From: Aquipseudomonas alcaligenes
GTDB lineage: Bacteria; Pseudomonadota; Gammaproteobacteria; Pseudomonadales; Pseudomonadaceae
NCBI RefSeq assembly: GCF_900156545.1
Contig: NZ_FTNW01000004.1
Span: forward strand, 1 to 64,000
Direction of reading: 5' to 3'
DNA length: 64,000 bases
Below the pieces are notes generated by a model, which did no database searches, had not been told where the DNA came from, and saw only the letters and a list, made by a program, of their open reading frames with translations. Both the position numbers and the translations under genes were made by a program. This document shows positions 1 through 12,098 of the stretch, one piece after another. Within the stretch, counting starts at the first letter, position 1. Every line of letters starts with the position of its first letter.

Positions 1-120
1 ACTTGTGTTGCTGATAATCAGTTGACTATCAGTCTTACCTCACAAGCACCCACACGAATTGCTTGATTCAGTTGTTAAAGAGCGTTTCGATTAAGCCTTT
101 CGTCTCAACCGAGGCCGCGC
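1..120 (-). other. 5' leader of an rRNA operon; the 16S gene lies off the left edge
   Basis: Read on the minus strand, this stretch matches my memory of the leader that precedes 16S rRNA in Pseudomonas: a CTCTTTAACAACTGAATCAA segment followed by a GTGCTTGTGAGG / TGATAGTCAAC / TATCAGC series just before the mature 16S. The 16S gene itself is not in the window. In P. aeruginosa tyrosyl-tRNA synthetase also lies directly upstream of an rRNA operon, in the same orientation as here. The assignment rests on remembered leader sequence plus the boxA and promoter array upstream of it. Confidence 0.8.
73..84 (-). promoter_or_regulatory. boxA antitermination element of the rRNA leader
   Basis: The minus strand reads CGCTCTTTAACA, one base from the bacterial boxA consensus TGCTCTTTAACA. 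BoxA loads the Nus-factor antitermination complex on rRNA transcripts. It lies downstream of the four promoter-like elements and upstream of the expected 16S start, which is the right place. Confidence 0.75.
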
Positions 121-459
121 ATTCTACAGCAGCCTTTCAACCTGTCAAGCTGTTTTTGAAGAATTTTTCGTTTCTTCTCAACCGCTTGCGCTTCCGACAT
201 CGCTTTCGATCTCATCTGCGGGAGGCGCATTCTACAGCGTTCAAAACCGCTGTCAACCACCTCCTTCTCGCGCTTTCGACTCCGAAGAATCGAAGCACCG
301 ACAGAGTCAAACCACCACCCTGTCAGCCCGGCGCATTCTAACTGAATCCGCCGCCGATGCAATCTTTTATTTCGTTCAACTCTTTGATTTTCAAGGAGTT
401 TTCCGAGAGGACTGCGCCGGAAGAGGCGCGCATTATAAGGACCCTGAACGGGCCGTCAA
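121..459 (-). promoter_or_regulatory. Array of four tandem rRNA promoters
   Basis: Four minus-strand sigma-70-type elements lie in tandem. (1) TTGACG at 454-459, 16-base spacer, TATAAT at 432-437. (2) TTGCAT at 357-362, 16-base spacer, TAGAAT at 335-340. (3) TTGACA at 252-257, 17-base spacer, TAGAAT at 229-234. (4) TTGACA at 143-148, 16-base spacer, TAGAAT at 121-126. Three are followed directly by GCGC and the fourth by GCGCGG, the GC-rich discriminator typical of stringently controlled rRNA promoters. A/T-rich tracts just upstream of elements 2 and 4 look like UP elements. The first -35 lies only about 20 bases past the tyrS stop codon. Confidence 0.8.
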
Positions 460-476
460 GCCCATTCCTCGAACTT

Positions 477-1676
477 TTACTCAGCCTTGAGGCTGATGCG
501 CGCGAAAGCCTTCTTGCCCGCCTGGCAGACATGCGCGGAACCCAGCTTGAAGATGAAGGTGCGGTCGACCACCTCACCATCAACCTTCACGCTACCCGCA
601 CTGAGCAGATCACGAGCCGCCGCAGCGTTCTTCACCAGACCCGCCTTATTAAGGACAGACGAGATCGGCATATCCTCCGCAGAGAGCAGTTCCACCTCTG
701 GCAGGTCGTCAGGCAGCTCGCCATCCTTGAGGCGATTGCCCGCCGAGCGATGCGCATTGGCCGCAGCCTCTTCACCATGGAAGCGCGCCACGATCTCCTC
801 GGCCAGCTTGATCTTGATATCGCGAGGGTTGGCGCCAGCGGCCACATCCCGCTTGAACTGCTCGATCTCCTCCATGGAGCGGAAGCTCAGCAGTTCGAAG
901 TAACGCCACATCAGCGCATCCGGCATGGAGACCAGCTTGTTGTACATGACACCTGGCGCTTCCTGGATGCCCACGTAGTTGCCCAAGGACTTGGACATCT
1001 TCTTCACACCATCCAGGCCCTCGAGCAGCGGCATGGTGACGATGCATTGCGACGGCTGACCATAGGCACGCTGCAGTTCGCGCCCCATCAGCAGATTGAA
1101 CTTCTGGTCAGTACCACCCAGCTCGACGTCAGCCCGCAGCGCCACCGAGTCATAACCCTGCACCAAGGGATAGAGGAACTCATGAATGGCGATCGGCTGG
1201 TTGCCTTCATAACGCTTCTGGAAATCATCGCGCTCGAGCATGCGCGCCACGGTGTACTGAGAAGCCAGACGAATGAAGTCGGCCGGCGTCAGCTGATCCA
1301 TCCAGGTGGAGTTGAACGCCACCTCGGTCTTGGCCGGATCGAGAATCTTGAACACCTGCGCCTTGTAGGTCTCGGCGTTGTCCAGCACCTGCTCACGAGT
1401 CAGTGGAGGGCGAGTCGCACTCTTGCCACTGGGATCACCGATCATTCCGGTGAAGTCGCCGATCAGGAAGACCACCTGATGCCCCAGCTCCTGGAACTGG
1501 CGCAGCTTATTAATAAGCACGGTATGCCCCAGGTGCAGGTCGGGCGCCGTCGGATCGAAACCAGCCTTGATACGCAGCGGCTCGCCACGCTTCAGCTTCT
1601 CTACCAGTTCAGACTCAACCAGAACCTCTTCCGCACCGCGCTTGATCAGCGCCAGCTGCTCTTCAACCGACTTCAT
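477..1676 (-). CDS. tyrS: Tyrosyl-tRNA synthetase
   Basis: This class I aminoacyl-tRNA synthetase charges tRNA-Tyr in the cytoplasm. The protein is 399 residues, the family length. The HIGH-type signature reads LHLGHTV near residue 45, the KMSKS loop is KKMSKSLGN, and a C-terminal S4 RNA-binding domain ends in [12 protein letters not shown] start at MKSVEEQL (position 1676) rather than at an in-frame ATG 60 bases upstream, because MKSVEEQL is the conserved N-terminus in Pseudomonas. The sequence fits the TyrZ type of P. aeruginosa. It is divergent from the M23 peptidase gene, and the rRNA promoter array starts immediately after its stop. Confidence 0.96.
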   Translation of the reverse strand: MKSVEEQLALIKRGAEEVLVESELVEKLKRGEPLRIKAGFDPTAPDLHLGHTVLINKLRQFQELGHQVVFLIGDFTGMIGDPSGKSATRPPLTREQVLDNAETYKAQVFKILDPAKTEVAFNSTWMDQLTPADFIRLASQYTVARMLERDDFQKRYEGNQPIAIHEFLYPLVQGYDSVALRADVELGGTDQKFNLLMGRELQRAYGQPSQCIVTMPLLEGLDGVKKMSKSLGNYVGIQEAPGVMYNKLVSMPDALMWRYFELLSFRSMEEIEQFKRDVAAGANPRDIKIKLAEEIVARFHGEEAAANAHRSAGNRLKDGELPDDLPEVELLSAEDMPISSVLNKAGLVKNAAAARDLLSAGSVKVDGEVVDRTFIFKLGSAHVCQAGKKAFARISLKAE

Positions 1677-1856
1677 GACAGAACTCACGCTACCCACAGA
1701 CCAAAAGGGAACCAACCATACAAGATCACTGACCAATTACAAGCTTTGCCCCCAGGGCCGGCCACTCGGCCGATAGGTCAGCCACAGGGTTGCCTATAGG
1801 GAATTTTGATTATATTTTAGACAGTTAATGCATTCTTCCAAGAAACACCCTTAGCC

Positions 1857-4368
<2,512 letters not shown>

Positions 4369-4387
4369 CAGGGCCAGAGCAGAAACG

Positions 4388-4416
4388 AAAAAGCCGCGCA
4401 TCAGCGCGGCTTTTTC
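4388..4416. terminator. Bidirectional terminator between anmK and erpA
   Basis: The stem GCCGCGC / GCGCGGC (4393-4399 and 4404-4410) with an ATCA loop has A-rich sequence before it and TTTTT after it. It can therefore end transcription from both convergent genes. Confidence 0.85.
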
Positions 4417-4429
4417 ATGACCAACGGGC

Positions 4430-4780
4430 TCAGATCGAGAAGGACGATCCGCAGCCGCAGGTTGTAGTGGCATTGGGGTTGTTGATGACGAAGCGGGAAC
4501 CTTCCAGGCCTTCCTGGTAGTCCACCTCGGCACCCGCCAGGTACTGGAAGCTCATCGGATCGACCACCAGGCTCACGCCCTCGCGCTCGACGATGGTGTC
4601 GTCGTCTGCCACATCCTCATCGAAGGTAAAGCCGTACTGGAAGCCCGAGCAGCCGCCGCCGGTGACGAACACGCGCAGCTTCAGGCGCGGGTTGCCCTCT
4701 TCATCGACTAGGCTCTTCACCTTGTTCGCCGCGCCCTGGGTGAAGATCAGGGGGGTTGGAGTGAAGGTCTCGACGCTCAT
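4430..4780 (-). CDS. erpA: A-type iron-sulfur cluster carrier ErpA
   Basis: A 116-residue A-type carrier that delivers Fe-S clusters to apoproteins, including isoprenoid-pathway enzymes. The three cluster-binding cysteines are present: C44 in [10 protein letters not shown] and C108 and C110 in TCGCGSSF. The length and the motif [11 protein letters not shown] fit ErpA/HesB. It is transcribed toward anmK and shares the terminator at 4388-4416. In P. aeruginosa an orthologue also lies next to anmK. Confidence 0.94.
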   Translation of the reverse strand: MSVETFTPTPLIFTQGAANKVKSLVDEEGNPRLKLRVFVTGGGCSGFQYGFTFDEDVADDDTIVEREGVSLVVDPMSFQYLAGAEVDYQEGLEGSRFVINNPNATTTCGCGSSFSI

Positions 4781-4913
4781 CTTGCTGCTCTCCCGGCGCC
4801 AGGCGCCAACTTACATACCACACGGGTGGCGATTATCCGCTTACCCGAGCAAATCGGTCAATTATTCCGCACCAAGGTTGGCGCGGAGCCTGCCCGCGCA
4901 GGCCCCGCATGGA

Positions 4914-5948
4914 TCAGGGCAGCAGTGCGGCGTGAGCCAGGCCCAGGCGCTCGTCCAGACCGAAGAGGATGTTCATGTTCTGCAGCGCCTGGCCGGACGC
5001 GCCCTTGACCAGGTTGTCGATGGCCGACAGCACCACCACCAGTTCGCCGCCCTGCGGACGGTGCACGGCGATGCGGCAGACGTTGGCGCCACGCACACTG
5101 CGGGTTTCCGGATGGCTACCGGCCGGCATCACATCAACGAAGGGCTCGTTGGCGTAGCGCTGCTCGAACAGTGCCTGCAGGTCCACGCCACGATCGGCGA
5201 CAGTGGCGTACAGGGTCGCGTGGATGCCGCGGATCATCGGCGCCAGGTGCGGAACGAAGGTCAGGCCGACCGGGCCGTTGGCAGCGCGGCGCAGCCCCTG
5301 GCTGATCTCCGGCAGGTGGCGGTGACCCTTCACCGAGTAGGCCATCATGCTCTCGCTGGCCTCGCACAGCAGCGAGCCGACCTTGGCGCCACGGCCCGCA
5401 CCGCTGACGCCGGAGGCGCAGTTGGCGATCAGGCGGCTCGGGTCGGCCAGGCCGGCTTCGAGCAGCGGGATCAGGCCGAGCTGGGTCGCCGTCGGGTAGC
5501 AACCCGGTACGGCGATCAGGCGGGCGCCCTTGATCGCCTCGCGATTGACTTCCGGCAGGCCGTAGACCGCTTCCGGCAAAAGATCCGGCGCGCCATGCGG
5601 CTGGCCGTACCACTGGGTCCACTCCTGCGCATCCTGCAGGCGGAAGTCGGCCGACAGGTCGATGACCTTGGTGCCGGCCGCCAGCAGCTCGCCGGCCAGG
5701 GCATGGGCCACGCCGTGCGGGGTGGCGAAGAACACCACGTCGCAGGCGCCCAGGGTCGCCACGTCCGGCACGCTGAACGCCAGATCGTCATAGTGACCAC
5801 GCAGGTTGGGGTACATGTCGGCGACCTTGACTCCAGCCTCGGAGCGCGAGGTGATCACCGCCACCTCGGCCTGCGGGTGCTGAGCCAGCAGGCGCAGCAG
5901 CTCCACTCCGGTGTAACCCGTGCCGCCGACGATTCCGACCTTGACCAT
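4914..5948 (-). CDS. argC: N-acetyl-gamma-glutamyl-phosphate reductase
   Basis: This enzyme catalyses the NADPH-dependent third step of arginine biosynthesis. The protein is 344 residues. It has the Rossmann signature [18 protein letters not shown] at the N-terminus and the active-site cysteine in VPGCYPTA near residue 150. I use the start at 5948, which has a GGGGG ribosome-binding stretch about 6 bases upstream. The open frame extends further upstream (to 6071) but that part has no ArgC similarity. Confidence 0.95.
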   Translation of the reverse strand: MVKVGIVGGTGYTGVELLRLLAQHPQAEVAVITSRSEAGVKVADMYPNLRGHYDDLAFSVPDVATLGACDVVFFATPHGVAHALAGELLAAGTKVIDLSADFRLQDAQEWTQWYGQPHGAPDLLPEAVYGLPEVNREAIKGARLIAVPGCYPTATQLGLIPLLEAGLADPSRLIANCASGVSGAGRGAKVGSLLCEASESMMAYSVKGHRHLPEISQGLRRAANGPVGLTFVPHLAPMIRGIHATLYATVADRGVDLQALFEQRYANEPFVDVMPAGSHPETRSVRGANVCRIAVHRPQGGELVVVLSAIDNLVKGASGQALQNMNILFGLDERLGLAHAALLP

Positions 5949-6092
5949 TGCATACCCCCGCTGCGAGACCGTTGAGAAAGGCTGCGATGATAAGGCCCGT
6001 GGCCGCGCCGGCCAACCTCGAACGGCGAGAGGATGACGGGCAGGCGCAGCTTTCTCTACTATCGCAGGCAACTCTTCAGCTGGATGCCGTCA

Positions 6093-6518
6093 ATGCTCTA
6101 TCTCTGGATCAAGGCCCTGCACATCATCGCCATCGTCTGCTGGTTCGCCGGCCTGTTCTATCTGCCGCGCCTGTTCGTCTACCACGCCATGGCCGAGGAC
6201 CAGACCAGCCGCGAGCGCTTCTGCGTGATGGAGCGCAAGCTGTACCGCGGCATCATGAACCCGTCGATGATCGCCACCCTGGTCTTCGGCGCCTGGCTGC
6301 TCTACCTCAATCCGGCCTGGCTGAAGATGGGCTGGCTGCACGCCAAGCTGCTGCTGGTGGTCCTGCTGGTCGGCTACCACCATGTCTGCGGTGCTCAGCT
6401 CAAACGCTTCGCGCGTGGCGAAAACGCCCGCGGCCATGTGTTCTACCGCTGGTTCAACGAGGTGCCGGTGCTGTTCCTGCTGGGCATCGTGATCCTCGTG
6501 GTGGTCAAACCCTTCTGA
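6093..6518 (+). CDS. hemJ: HemJ-type protoporphyrinogen IX oxidase
   Basis: A 141-residue integral membrane protein with four hydrophobic segments. The N-terminal MLYLWIKALHIIAIVCWFAG carries the conserved histidine, and WLHAKLLLVVLLVGYHH and the RWFNEVPVLFLL end are typical of the HemJ/TIGR00701 family. HemJ replaces HemG/HemY in many bacteria to oxidise protoporphyrinogen IX during heme synthesis. I start at 6093, where a CTGGA stretch lies at a good distance; an ATG at 6084 would add three residues. It is divergent from argC and followed 18 bases later by a flavin oxidoreductase. Confidence 0.88.
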   Translation: MLYLWIKALHIIAIVCWFAGLFYLPRLFVYHAMAEDQTSRERFCVMERKLYRGIMNPSMIATLVFGAWLLYLNPAWLKMGWLHAKLLLVVLLVGYHHVCGAQLKRFARGENARGHVFYRWFNEVPVLFLLGIVILVVVKPF

Positions 6519-6536
6519 TAACAAGAGGAAAGTCCC

Positions 6537-7499
6537 ATGTCCCTGCCCGCCCTGCTCGACCAGCGCCTGCGCCTGCCCGTGGTGGCTGCGCCGATGTTCC
6601 TGGTGTCCACCCCGCAACTGGTGCTGGCCTGCTGCCACAGCGGCGTGCTGGGCAGCTTCCCCGCCCTCAACCAGCGCGAGAGCAGTGGTTTCAGGGCCTG
6701 GCTGGAAGAAATCGAGGCCGGTCTCAAGGCCGATTCCGCGCCCTATGCGGTCAACCTCATCGTGCATGGCAGCAATCCTCGCCTGCAGGCCGACCTGGCC
6801 ATCTGCGTCGAGCATAGGGTGCCGGTGGTGATCACCAGCCTGGGCGCGGTGAAGGAAGTGGTGGACGCGGTGCACAGCTACGGCGGCCTGGTGTTTCACG
6901 ACGTCACTACCCGCCGTCATGCCGAGAAGGCCGCCGAGGCCGGGGTCGACGGACTGATTGCGGTAGCCGCCGGCGCCGGCGGGCATGCCGGTACCTGGAG
7001 CCCGTTCGCCCTGATCGCCGAGATCCGCCAATTCTTCGACAAGACGCTGCTGCTCTCCGGCTCCCTCAATCATGGCCATGAGGTGCTGGCCGCGCAGCTG
7101 CTCGGCGCCGACCTGGCCTACATGGGTACCCGTTTCATCGCCACCCGCGAGAGCAACGCCGACGCCGAGTACAAGCAGATGATCCTCGACGCCCGCGCCG
7201 CGGATATCGTGCACACCCCAGCGGTGTCCGGCGTACCGGCCAGCTTCATGCGCCAGAGCCTGGAGAAGGCTGGCTACGACCTGGCACGCCTGCAGGACAA
7301 GGGGGACGTCAACTACGGCGAGAAGCTCAAACCGATCAGCGACGAGGCCAAGGCCTGGAAAACCGTATGGTCGGCTGGCCAGGGTGTCGGCGGCATCGCC
7401 GATGTACCCTCGGTGGCCGAACTGGTGGCGCGCCTGGATGCCGAATACCGCGCAGCCCGGGAGCGCTCCACGCAGCTCGGCCAGCATTGGCCGCGCTGA
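6537..7499 (+). CDS. Nitronate monooxygenase-family FMN oxidoreductase
   Basis: A 320-residue TIM-barrel flavoprotein of the 2-nitropropane dioxygenase/nitronate monooxygenase family. The N-terminal VVAAPMFLVSTPQLVLACC, the FMN-phosphate-binding region [16 protein letters not shown] and the later GADLAYMGTRFIAT follow the family pattern. Members oxidise nitronates or act as NADH:quinone reductases, and the sequence does not say which. An AGAGGAAAG ribosome-binding stretch precedes the ATG, and the gene is probably co-transcribed with hemJ. Confidence 0.88.
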   Translation: MSLPALLDQRLRLPVVAAPMFLVSTPQLVLACCHSGVLGSFPALNQRESSGFRAWLEEIEAGLKADSAPYAVNLIVHGSNPRLQADLAICVEHRVPVVITSLGAVKEVVDAVHSYGGLVFHDVTTRRHAEKAAEAGVDGLIAVAAGAGGHAGTWSPFALIAEIRQFFDKTLLLSGSLNHGHEVLAAQLLGADLAYMGTRFIATRESNADAEYKQMILDARAADIVHTPAVSGVPASFMRQSLEKAGYDLARLQDKGDVNYGEKLKPISDEAKAWKTVWSAGQGVGGIADVPSVAELVARLDAEYRAARERSTQLGQHWPR

Positions 7500-7586
7500 G
7501 CAGGAATTTGCACAGCCGTCGCTTGTCCGCCCTCGGCAAAGCCCCTAGGCTCTAGGCATTTTAATAACGCAGACAGGGATGCACGC

Positions 7587-8597
7587 ATGACAGAAGCTCG
7601 CTACAAGATCGTCTTCGACGGCCAGCTGATGCCGGAGATGACGCTGGCAACGGTCAAGGAAAACCTCGCTCGCCTGTTCAAGAGCGACCCGAGCAAGATC
7701 GACGCACTGTTCAGCGGCTCGCCGGTAGCGCTCAAGCGCGACCTCGCAGAGACCGAAGCGGACAGATACCTGGCCGCTCTGCAGCAGGCCGGGGCCCAGG
7801 CCCGCAAGGAGCAGGAAGCGGTCGCGCTGAGCCTGGTGGACAGCACACCAGAGCCGGCCAGCACCAGCACGCCCGCGGCCCCCGCCTATGGCATGACCTG
7901 CCCCAAGTGTGGCCATCAGCAGGACAAGGCCGCCGAGTGCGCGGCATGCGGCATCATCATCGACAAGTACCTGGCGCGCCAGGCCCAGCTGGCCGAGAGC
8001 GCCCCAGCAGCGGCCGCGCTCGGCGCACAATCGCCCTACAGCCCACCGCGCGCTGAAGTCAGCAACGGCCTGCCGGAATATGGCGCGCTGAAGGTACTCA
8101 CCGTAGATGGTCGCATCGGCCGTGTGCGCTATCTGGGCTGGTCCATCGCCGTGATGCTGCTGGCCATGCTGGCCTACGGCATCTCGGCGGGCCTGATGCT
8201 GGTCTCGCCGATACTGGGCGGCATCCTGATGATCCCGCTGGTGATCGCTGCCGTGGTGGTGAGCGTGATGATCGGCGTACAGCGCCTGCACGATATCGGC
8301 TGGTCCGGCTGGCTGTGGCTGCTCAACCTAGTCCCCCTGGTCGGCAGCGTATTCGCCCTCCTGATGCTGGTCGTGCCCGGCACCCAGGGCGCCAACCGCT
8401 ACGGTGCACCACCGCCGCCAAACAGCCGTGGCGTGATCGTGCTGGCCTGGTGTGCGCTGCTGGTGCCCATCATTGGTATTGTCGCGGCTATCTCGATTCC
8501 GGCCTATCAGGACTATGTCGAGCGCGCCCAGGGTATGGAACAGGTGGCGCCCGCAGACGCCGCCGAGCCCTACGTGAGTCCGGACTTCGAGGAGTAA
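7587..8597 (+). CDS. DUF805 membrane protein with N-terminal zinc ribbon
   Basis: A 336-residue protein of unknown function in four parts. Residues 1-75 are a soluble domain (MTEARYKIVFDGQLMPEMTL) of a type also seen alone in other proteins. A zinc ribbon follows at about residues 108-130 (CPKCGHQQDK ... CAACGIIID). A DUF805 membrane domain spans about 170-270 with three hydrophobic segments and the typical GVQRLHDIGWSGW. The last part has another hydrophobic helix followed by AISIPAYQDYVERAQ, which resembles the start of type IV pilins. An AGGGATG ribosome-binding stretch fits the start. Confidence 0.75.
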   Translation: MTEARYKIVFDGQLMPEMTLATVKENLARLFKSDPSKIDALFSGSPVALKRDLAETEADRYLAALQQAGAQARKEQEAVALSLVDSTPEPASTSTPAAPAYGMTCPKCGHQQDKAAECAACGIIIDKYLARQAQLAESAPAAAALGAQSPYSPPRAEVSNGLPEYGALKVLTVDGRIGRVRYLGWSIAVMLLAMLAYGISAGLMLVSPILGGILMIPLVIAAVVVSVMIGVQRLHDIGWSGWLWLLNLVPLVGSVFALLMLVVPGTQGANRYGAPPPPNSRGVIVLAWCALLVPIIGIVAAISIPAYQDYVERAQGMEQVAPADAAEPYVSPDFEE

Positions 8598-8600
8598 ATC

Positions 8601-9422
8601 TTGAGCGGTTACGCCCTGATCACCGGAGCCTCCAGCGGCCTCGGCCTGGCCTTGGCCGAGGCGCTGGCCCGGCGTGGGCATAACCTGATCCTGGTGGCAC
8701 GCCAGCGCGACGCCCTGGAAAGCATTGCCTGCGAGCTGAGCCAGCGCTTCGGCATCGAGGCGCTGCTGCGCATCTGTGACCTGACCGAACCCCTGCAGCT
8801 CACCGGGCTGATCCAGGAACTGGAACAGGGCGAGCGCCACATCGACTTGCTGGTGAACAATGCCGGCATCGGCAGCGCCGGGCTGTTCGTCGACCAGGAC
8901 TGGGGGCAGGAACAGGACCTGATCGAGCTCAACATGCTGGCTGTCGCCCGCCTCTGCCATGCCCTGGGCGCGGACATGAAGCGGCGCGGCGGCGGGCAGA
9001 TCCTCAATGTCGCGTCAGTGGCGGCCTTCCAGCCCGGGCCGCTGATGAGCAATTACTTCGCCAGCAAGGCCTACGTGCTGCATCTCTCCGAAGCCCTGCG
9101 CTGCGAGCTGGCGCCTTTCGGCGTCAAGGTCTCGGTGCTGTGCCCCGGGCCGGTGGCCACCGCCTTCTTCCGCCGCGCCGGCCTCTACAGCGGCGGGCTG
9201 GAGCGGCACCAGCAACTGGCCAGCCCCGAGCAGGTCGCCCTGGCTGCCATGCGCGGTCTGGAAAAGAATCGCGCCATCATCATCCCCGGATGGCGCAACC
9301 GCCTGCTGCCACAGCTGCTACGCCTGACCCCGCGCGCGCTAGTCCGCCGCATTGCCATGCGCATGGTGCGCCCGCTGCTGCCGCGAGCGCCGGACGGCGA
9401 GCAGGCCCGCGCGCTCGACTAG
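8601..9422 (+). CDS. Short-chain dehydrogenase/reductase
   Basis: A 273-residue classical SDR oxidoreductase. The nucleotide-binding TGASSGLGLA, the NNAGIGSAG strand and the catalytic YFASK (Tyr-x-x-x-Lys) preceded by NVASVAAF are all present. The substrate cannot be told. The start is TTG at 8601, with GGAG inside the end of the previous gene six bases upstream. Its stop codon lies in the CTAG palindrome shared with the convergent ATPase gene. Confidence 0.86.
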   Translation: MSGYALITGASSGLGLALAEALARRGHNLILVARQRDALESIACELSQRFGIEALLRICDLTEPLQLTGLIQELEQGERHIDLLVNNAGIGSAGLFVDQDWGQEQDLIELNMLAVARLCHALGADMKRRGGGQILNVASVAAFQPGPLMSNYFASKAYVLHLSEALRCELAPFGVKVSVLCPGPVATAFFRRAGLYSGGLERHQQLASPEQVALAAMRGLEKNRAIIIPGWRNRLLPQLLRLTPRALVRRIAMRMVRPLLPRAPDGEQARALD

Positions 9423-10903
9423 CCGGCGTTCACCGTGCGGCCATCCGCCCAGGCGCGCAGGGCGGCCAGGTCCTCGGCCATCACCACCGACAGTGGCGCC
9501 GTGCCCTGGATAGTGCTCAACAGCAACGCCTGATCCACAGCCTGCTGGCGGGCTTGCGCGGCATACAGGGCGCTGACCACCACCTGCTCGATCTCGGCCC
9601 CGGAGAAACCGTCACAGGCCGTCGCCAGCGCAGCCAGGTCAAACTGCTCGGGGTCCATCTCGCGGCGCCGCAGGTGGATGGCGAAGATCTCCGCGCGCAC
9701 CGCCACATCCGGCAGGTCGACGAAGAACAGCTCGTCGAAGCGGCCCTTGCGCACCAGTTCCGGCGGCAGACGGTGAATGGCGTTGGCGGTGGCCACCATG
9801 AACACCGGCGCCTTGCGCTCGGCCATCCAGGTCAGCAGGGTGCCCAGTACGCGCTGGCTCACGCCGTCGTCGTTGTCGGCAGTGGCCAGGCCCTTCTCCA
9901 GCTCGTCCATCCACAGCACGCAGGGTGCCATCTGCTCGGCAAGCTTGAGCGCCTCGCGCAGGTTGCGCTCGGTCTCGCCGAAGAACTTGTTGTACAGGCT
10001 GGCGAAGTCCAGGCGCAGCAAAGGCAGGCCCCAGAGCCCGGCCACGGCCTTGGCCGCCAGGCTCTTGCCACCGCCCTGCACGCCGACCAGCAGCATGCCC
10101 TTGGGCATGTCTTCGCCCTTGCCGTTGAGGAAGATGTCCTGACGCTCGCCGAGCCAGCGCTTGAGGTTGGCCAGGCCGCCGACTTCGGCAAAGCGCGCGG
10201 TGTCGTGCTCGAAACTGAGCACGCCTTCCAGGTCGAGCAGCTGGAACTTGGCCTTGTTCAGCTCCGGCAGGTCTTCCTGGGTGATGGCGCCATCGTCGCA
10301 GATCAGGCTGCGCGCCAGCGCCCGCGCCTCCGCATGGCTCATGCCGCGCAGGTTCTTCACCACCTGCTGCAGGGTGCGGTTGTCGGTGCGCACCCGCGCG
10401 CCACGGTTGCGCTCGCTCCAGCGAGTGGCCTCCTCGCGCACGATCGCCAGCAGCTCCTCCTCGGTCGGCAGCGCCAGACTGAAGCGCGCGGCATAACGCT
10501 GCACTTCGGCCGGCAGTTTGACCGCATGCGACACCAGCACCAGGGTCGGCTTATGCGGCGCCTCGTTCATGGCGATTTCCTTGAGCAGGCGCACCAGTTT
10601 GGGGTCGTCGACCAGGAAAGGATGCAGGTCGCACATCACATAGAGGTTGGGCGTCGGGTCGGCCTTGATCAGGCGCAACGCCTGCTCCGGCTCACGGCTA
10701 TCCTGCTCGCCCACCGGCTCACCACCGAAGGCCAGGCGCTGCAAGCCCTCGGTGACCGCCCAGGTGTAGATGCCGAGGCCGCGCTTGATCGCCAGCGAGG
10801 TGAGGGTCTCCAGCACCCGCGGTTCATCCCAGGACTCGATCACCACCAGCTTGACGCGCGACTCCAGCACCAGCCCGAGATCGTGGATATCGTTCTTCAA
10901 CAC
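9419..10903 (-). CDS. Ycf46-like AAA+ ATPase
   Basis: A 494-residue protein with an N-terminal domain of about 240 residues ([17 protein letters not shown]) and a C-terminal AAA+ module. Walker A is GVQGGGKS and Walker B is VLWMDELEK; sensor and arginine-finger segments ([22 protein letters not shown]) are intact. The family resembles chloroplast Ycf46, whose role is not firmly known. The start is GTG at 10903 or TTG at 10900; AAGGAG just upstream fits the TTG spacing slightly better. It converges on the SDR gene with a 4-base overlap. Confidence 0.83.
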   Translation of the reverse strand: MLKNDIHDLGLVLESRVKLVVIESWDEPRVLETLTSLAIKRGLGIYTWAVTEGLQRLAFGGEPVGEQDSREPEQALRLIKADPTPNLYVMCDLHPFLVDDPKLVRLLKEIAMNEAPHKPTLVLVSHAVKLPAEVQRYAARFSLALPTEEELLAIVREEATRWSERNRGARVRTDNRTLQQVVKNLRGMSHAEARALARSLICDDGAITQEDLPELNKAKFQLLDLEGVLSFEHDTARFAEVGGLANLKRWLGERQDIFLNGKGEDMPKGMLLVGVQGGGKSLAAKAVAGLWGLPLLRLDFASLYNKFFGETERNLREALKLAEQMAPCVLWMDELEKGLATADNDDGVSQRVLGTLLTWMAERKAPVFMVATANAIHRLPPELVRKGRFDELFFVDLPDVAVRAEIFAIHLRRREMDPEQFDLAALATACDGFSGAEIEQVVVSALYAAQARQQAVDQALLLSTIQGTAPLSVVMAEDLAALRAWADGRTVNAG

Positions 10904-10971
10904 GCACTCCTTGTGTAGCCTGCCAACACGATTAAACTCGCAGAATACCCAAAGTCACCGAGGGAAAGCGC

Positions 10972-11310
10972 ATGGACTGCCTGTTCTGCCGCATCGTCGC
11001 CGGCGAGATACCGGCCCGCACGCTGTACGAGGACGACCAGGTGCTGGCCTTCCATGACATTGGCCCACAGGCGCCGGTGCATTTCCTGGTCATCCCCAAG
11101 CGCCACATCCCCCGCCTCGACCAGCTCACCGAGGGTGACCGGGCCCTGGCCGGACACATCCTCTACACCGCCCAGCGCCTGGCCATGCAGGAAGGATGCG
11201 CGGAGGGATTCCGCGTGGTGATGAACTGCAACGACCTGGGCGGGCAGACCGTCCATCACATCCACATGCACGTGCTCGGCCAGCGCCAGTTGCACTGGCC
11301 GCCGGGCTGA
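10972..11310 (+). CDS. HIT-family nucleotide-binding protein
   Basis: A 112-residue histidine-triad protein with CLFCRIVAGEIPA at the N-terminus and the catalytic triad HHIHMHVL near residues 95-102. HIT proteins hydrolyse nucleoside phosphoramidates and similar adenylates. A GAGGGAAAG ribosome-binding stretch precedes the ATG. It is divergent from the AAA+ gene. Confidence 0.92.
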   Translation: MDCLFCRIVAGEIPARTLYEDDQVLAFHDIGPQAPVHFLVIPKRHIPRLDQLTEGDRALAGHILYTAQRLAMQEGCAEGFRVVMNCNDLGGQTVHHIHMHVLGQRQLHWPPG

Positions 11311-11396
11311 GCGGCGCACTGCGGCCTCTTGTCACCGGTCGTTTTTCTGTCCGGTCCTTCAGGTAAACTGACCGCATGCTTTCCGTGGAGTTGGCC

Positions 11397-12044
11397 ATGA
11401 GCAACGAACGCCAGTTTTCCCCCCTCGACCGCCTGCTGATCCAGGCTGATGCCGCCATGCGCACGCTGCTGCCTTTCAGTGGCGCCCCGGCGCGCCCCTC
11501 ACCCGCGATCCTGCAGAACGAGGCGGAGCTGAGCGACGACGAAGCCCGTCATGTGGCCGGCCTGATGCGCATCAACCACACCGGCGAAGTCTGCGCCCAG
11601 GCGCTGTATCAGGGGCAGGCGCTGACTGCCAAGCTGCCGCAGGTACGCAAGGCCATGGAGCATGCCGCCGACGAGGAGATCGACCATCTGGCCTGGTGCG
11701 AGCAGCGTATCCGTGAGCTGGGCAGCCATCCGAGCGTGCTCAACCCGCTGTTCTACGGCCTATCCTTCGGTGTCGGCGCGGTGGCCGGGCTGATCGGCGA
11801 CCGTGTCAGCCTGGGCTTCGTCGCCGCCACCGAGGATCAGGTGGTCAAGCACCTGGACGAACACCTGGAACAGATTCCGGCGGACGACGCCAAGACCCGC
11901 GCCATTCTCGAGCAGATGCGCGAGGACGAAGAACAGCATGCCACCAGCGCCCTGGATGCGGGCGGCCTGCGCTTCCCGGCGCCGGTGAAGCTGGGCATGA
12001 GCCTGCTGTCGAAAGTGATGACCACGAGCACCTATCGCATTTAA
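11397..12044 (+). CDS. coq7: Ubiquinone biosynthesis hydroxylase Coq7
   Basis: A di-iron monooxygenase that hydroxylates demethoxyubiquinol late in ubiquinone synthesis. The 215-residue protein has the di-iron ligands in [15 protein letters not shown], in [11 protein letters not shown] and in [10 protein letters not shown] start at 11397 because GGAG is seven bases upstream and the protein then aligns with known Coq7; an upstream in-frame ATG at 11376 would add seven residues. A terminator follows directly. Confidence 0.93.
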   Translation: MSNERQFSPLDRLLIQADAAMRTLLPFSGAPARPSPAILQNEAELSDDEARHVAGLMRINHTGEVCAQALYQGQALTAKLPQVRKAMEHAADEEIDHLAWCEQRIRELGSHPSVLNPLFYGLSFGVGAVAGLIGDRVSLGFVAATEDQVVKHLDEHLEQIPADDAKTRAILEQMREDEEQHATSALDAGGLRFPAPVKLGMSLLSKVMTTSTYRI

Positions 12045-12056
12045 CGCAGTAGCCAC

Positions 12057-12086
12057 GAAAAAGGGCGCCAATCGGCGCCCTTTTTC
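12057..12086. terminator. Bidirectional terminator between coq7 and speD
   Basis: The stem GGGCGCC / GGCGCCC (12063-12069 and 12074-12080) with loop AATC is flanked by AAAAA upstream and TTTTT downstream. It serves both convergent genes. Confidence 0.85.
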
Positions 12087-12098
12087 ATTGCAGGAGGA

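Noticed and set aside
357..1799. Long open frame antisense to tyrS
   Set aside because: The tyrS frame is certain. The antisense frame has no family motifs and is a by-product of high-GC codon use.
6090..7487. Long open frame antisense to hemJ and the flavin oxidoreductase
   Set aside because: It spans two well-supported genes on the other strand and shows only shadow composition.
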